From: Oopsacas minuta
Lineage: Eukaryota; Porifera; Hexactinellida; Lyssacinosida; Leucopsacidae
NCBI GenBank assembly: GCA_024704765.1
Contig: JAKMXF010000288.1
Location: 248,001-312,000 of the forward strand
Length of the DNA: 64,000 nt
Direction: 5' to 3'
The notes beneath the pieces are model-generated. The model worked only from the letters and a program-made list of their open reading frames with translations. It was not told the DNA's origin and ran no database searches. Of the stretch, positions 62,531 through 64,000 are shown one piece after another (positions within the stretch are counted from its first letter, which is position 1; each line of letters opens with the position of its first letter). The translations under genes and the position numbers were made by a program.

Positions 62531-62856
62531 GTAAATATATTGTGTCCTCCTCTCCCAGTGAAACCTCCACAAACGGGCCGAAAAATGCTACCTCTCGTTT
62601 GTGGAGGTTACACTGTACTAGTGGATTTGACCTCTGAACATGTCCCGGGGGTGAGGCCAGAGACCAAGGGAGAAGGGGCAATAATCAATAAACAAGAATA
62701 AAAACATATTTAATTGAACTACAATATATATATAGTAAATGCATTAGTTACACAATAGCCACACATACCAATATATCTTACATACCATATGGAGTGTTTG
62801 GTTACTAGGGTAGAAGCCATAGATAATATAGCCACAAAATGGATTGTAATGTGAGA
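62531..62856. other. Spacer after the last visible AFG2A exon
   Basis: Contains the family F palindrome at 62556-62615 and A+T-rich sequence. A GACCTCTGAACATGTCCCGG stretch near 62637 resembles GACCTCTGTACACGCCCCAG near 54489, another small repeat. No continuation of the AAA domain was found on the plus strand. Confidence 0.55.
62556..62615. repeat. Family F palindromic MITE
   Basis: CAGTGAAACCTCCACAAACG and CGTTTGTGGAGGTTACACTG are near-perfect inverted ends around a 20-nt centre. Related copies: 50856-50935 and 54680-54728. Confidence 0.8.
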
Positions 62857-63522
62857 CTACTTCGATAGTCTCAATTTCACCTTCAATACTTTCTCAACAT
62901 GTCTAATTGTTACTGAAACTCTTTTCTCTCTGACAATTTCGCGAGGTGTTTGTATATTCATATTCTTAATATTTTCACATTTATCTAGAAATCTATTTTC
63001 AATCCCGTGTAGGGTATTTTCATACATTTCATTTTGTAAACACAGCAAGCTTTTTGGTTCTAATAAAAACGAGAATTTGAATCGCTTTTCGAGAGCAGCG
63101 TTCCCAGTAGATATAGCTTCATAGAAGTCCATAATAATCGGCGCACATAGACTTATATTAACGACAACAGGATGGTAAAGGGGGCCGTCTTGATGGGGGA
63201 GTATACCTTGACCCGGCTCGTATTCGTTAATTAGGATATGATTCGGGGGTTTGGCACCGAATAGTGACGTCACGGTATTAATATGCTCATTCAACCATTT
63301 AGGGATTGTTTCTTGGACCATGCCCCGTGGGTGAGGGTACCCTCCCCAGTTCTGGAGGCGGCGACCCGATAAATACGTCCATTTTGGTTTCGGAACTGAG
63401 TATATATTTTGTAAGAGTTCGTCTTGTTGCTTGTCAGTAATGAAATCAGGTATATAGTAAGCTGTATGTGGTATGTCTGGGATAATGTATTGGGAGTATT
63501 GGAATGATTTTGCTGCACACAT
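62857..63522 (-). CDS. ALKBH6: AlkB homologue 6 (Fe(II)/2-oxoglutarate dioxygenase)
   Basis: Single exon, 221 residues from ATG 63522; human ALKBH6 is 238. Seen: YIPDFITDKQQDELLQNIY; RRLQNWGGYPHPRGMV, a family-specific block; NHILINEYEPGQGILPHQDGP with the HxD iron ligands; PVVVNISLCAPIIMDFY; the distal iron His in NTLHGIENR; and RVSVTIRHVEKV with the 2-oxoglutarate Arg. All cofactor residues are present. The vertebrate protein is nuclear/cytoplasmic with tRNA or nucleic-acid demethylation proposed; the substrate is unsettled. Confidence 0.92.
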   Translation of the reverse strand: MCAAKSFQYSQYIIPDIPHTAYYIPDFITDKQQDELLQNIYSVPKPKWTYLSGRRLQNWGGYPHPRGMVQETIPKWLNEHINTVTSLFGAKPPNHILINEYEPGQGILPHQDGPLYHPVVVNISLCAPIIMDFYEAISTGNAALEKRFKFSFLLEPKSLLCLQNEMYENTLHGIENRFLDKCENIKNMNIQTPREIVREKRVSVTIRHVEKVLKVKLRLSK

Positions 63523-63548
63523 TTGTATATTTCTATTGGAAATAATTA

Positions 63549-63662
63549 CAGCGTATACCGGTTATAAGAACACCCTTGGGAGTAGCTATACATGTTCCTA
63601 CAACCGGTATAAATACACAAGAATCTATGAGAACCGTTTTCCAGAGGATGGTGCTTATATAT
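63549..63662 (+). repeat. Family B pogo-like MITE
   Basis: CAGCGTATACCGGTTATAAG, ACCCTTGGGAGTAGC and GTTTTCCAGAGGATGGTGCT, nearly the same as 48879-49012. It lies just upstream of the ALKBH6 start, 27 bp from the ATG. Confidence 0.75.
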
Positions 63663-63831
63663 TGTCACACCAAGCAAAACCGGATTGACACTTTCGGGAG
63701 AGGCAACTGAAAATATTTGTATATAATTCTAGCTTTGATATTTATCAATTAATCACTCAAATAAAGATTGCACAAACTATAAGCTAATAACAAACAATAA
63801 TAAACACCTAAACAACAACAACAAACATTTA

Positions 63832-64000
<169 letters not shown>

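Overview
The window is A+T-rich nuclear DNA from an animal with a compact genome. Genes are a few hundred bases apart or less and sit on both strands. Introns are GT-AG and mostly 50-300 bp. The gene set is metazoan: GRB2, a tensin, RNF207, a TSP1/PLAC matrix protein with many Ig-like repeats, CNOT6, NDR kinase, CHK2, PACC1 and an OST-alpha-like carrier. The compactness, the many intronless genes and the Ig/TSP1/PLAC protein would suit a sponge or another small early-branching animal. That is an inference; no species is recognised.

Layout. 0.7-10 kb: AID/APOBEC-like deaminase, PEX19, NIP45/Rad60-type SUMO-like protein, MRM1 (-), MRPL41 (-), divergent CNG-type channel. 10.6-22.4 kb: a small coiled-coil gene (-) head-to-head with CHK2; a second coiled-coil gene (-) tail-to-tail with CHK2; PTPDC1; a ten-exon RNF207 (-). 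23-27 kb: two tandem mitochondrial IF2 genes sharing a near-identical G-domain tract. 27.7-38.5 kb: a 1375-residue secreted Ig/TSP1/PLAC protein (-), an OST-alpha-like transporter, NDR kinase, MRPL20 (-), COMMD5 (-). 39-51 kb: tensin, PACC1 (-), an unidentified gene (-), seven-exon M6PR (-), SLC35E1 (-). 51-64 kb: MFSD9 (-) with DPH6 inside one of its introns, LIPT2, seven-exon CNOT6 (-), AFG2A with GRB2 (-) inside one of its introns, ALKBH6 (-), and the 3' end of SURF4 (-).

Genes fall into two classes. One class is intronless even when long (tensin, Ig protein, CHK2, CNG, both IF2s, DPH6, GRB2). The other carries several short introns (RNF207, M6PR, CNOT6, MFSD9, PEX19). Exon structures were worked out by hand from splice signals and reading phase and are given in each entry.

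The space between exons is full of short non-autonomous DNA transposons. At least four families have pogo/Tigger-like termini (start CAGT, target TA) and one has hAT-like termini. Several other short dispersed repeats occur, and many copies lie in introns. I saw no rRNA, tRNA, CRISPR array or autonomous transposase. The most noteworthy items are the AID/APOBEC-like deaminase, the IF2 gene-conversion tract, the same-strand nested DPH6, the altered pore of the CNG-like channel, and a tensin that keeps a full CX5R phosphatase signature and gains a C2H2 finger.
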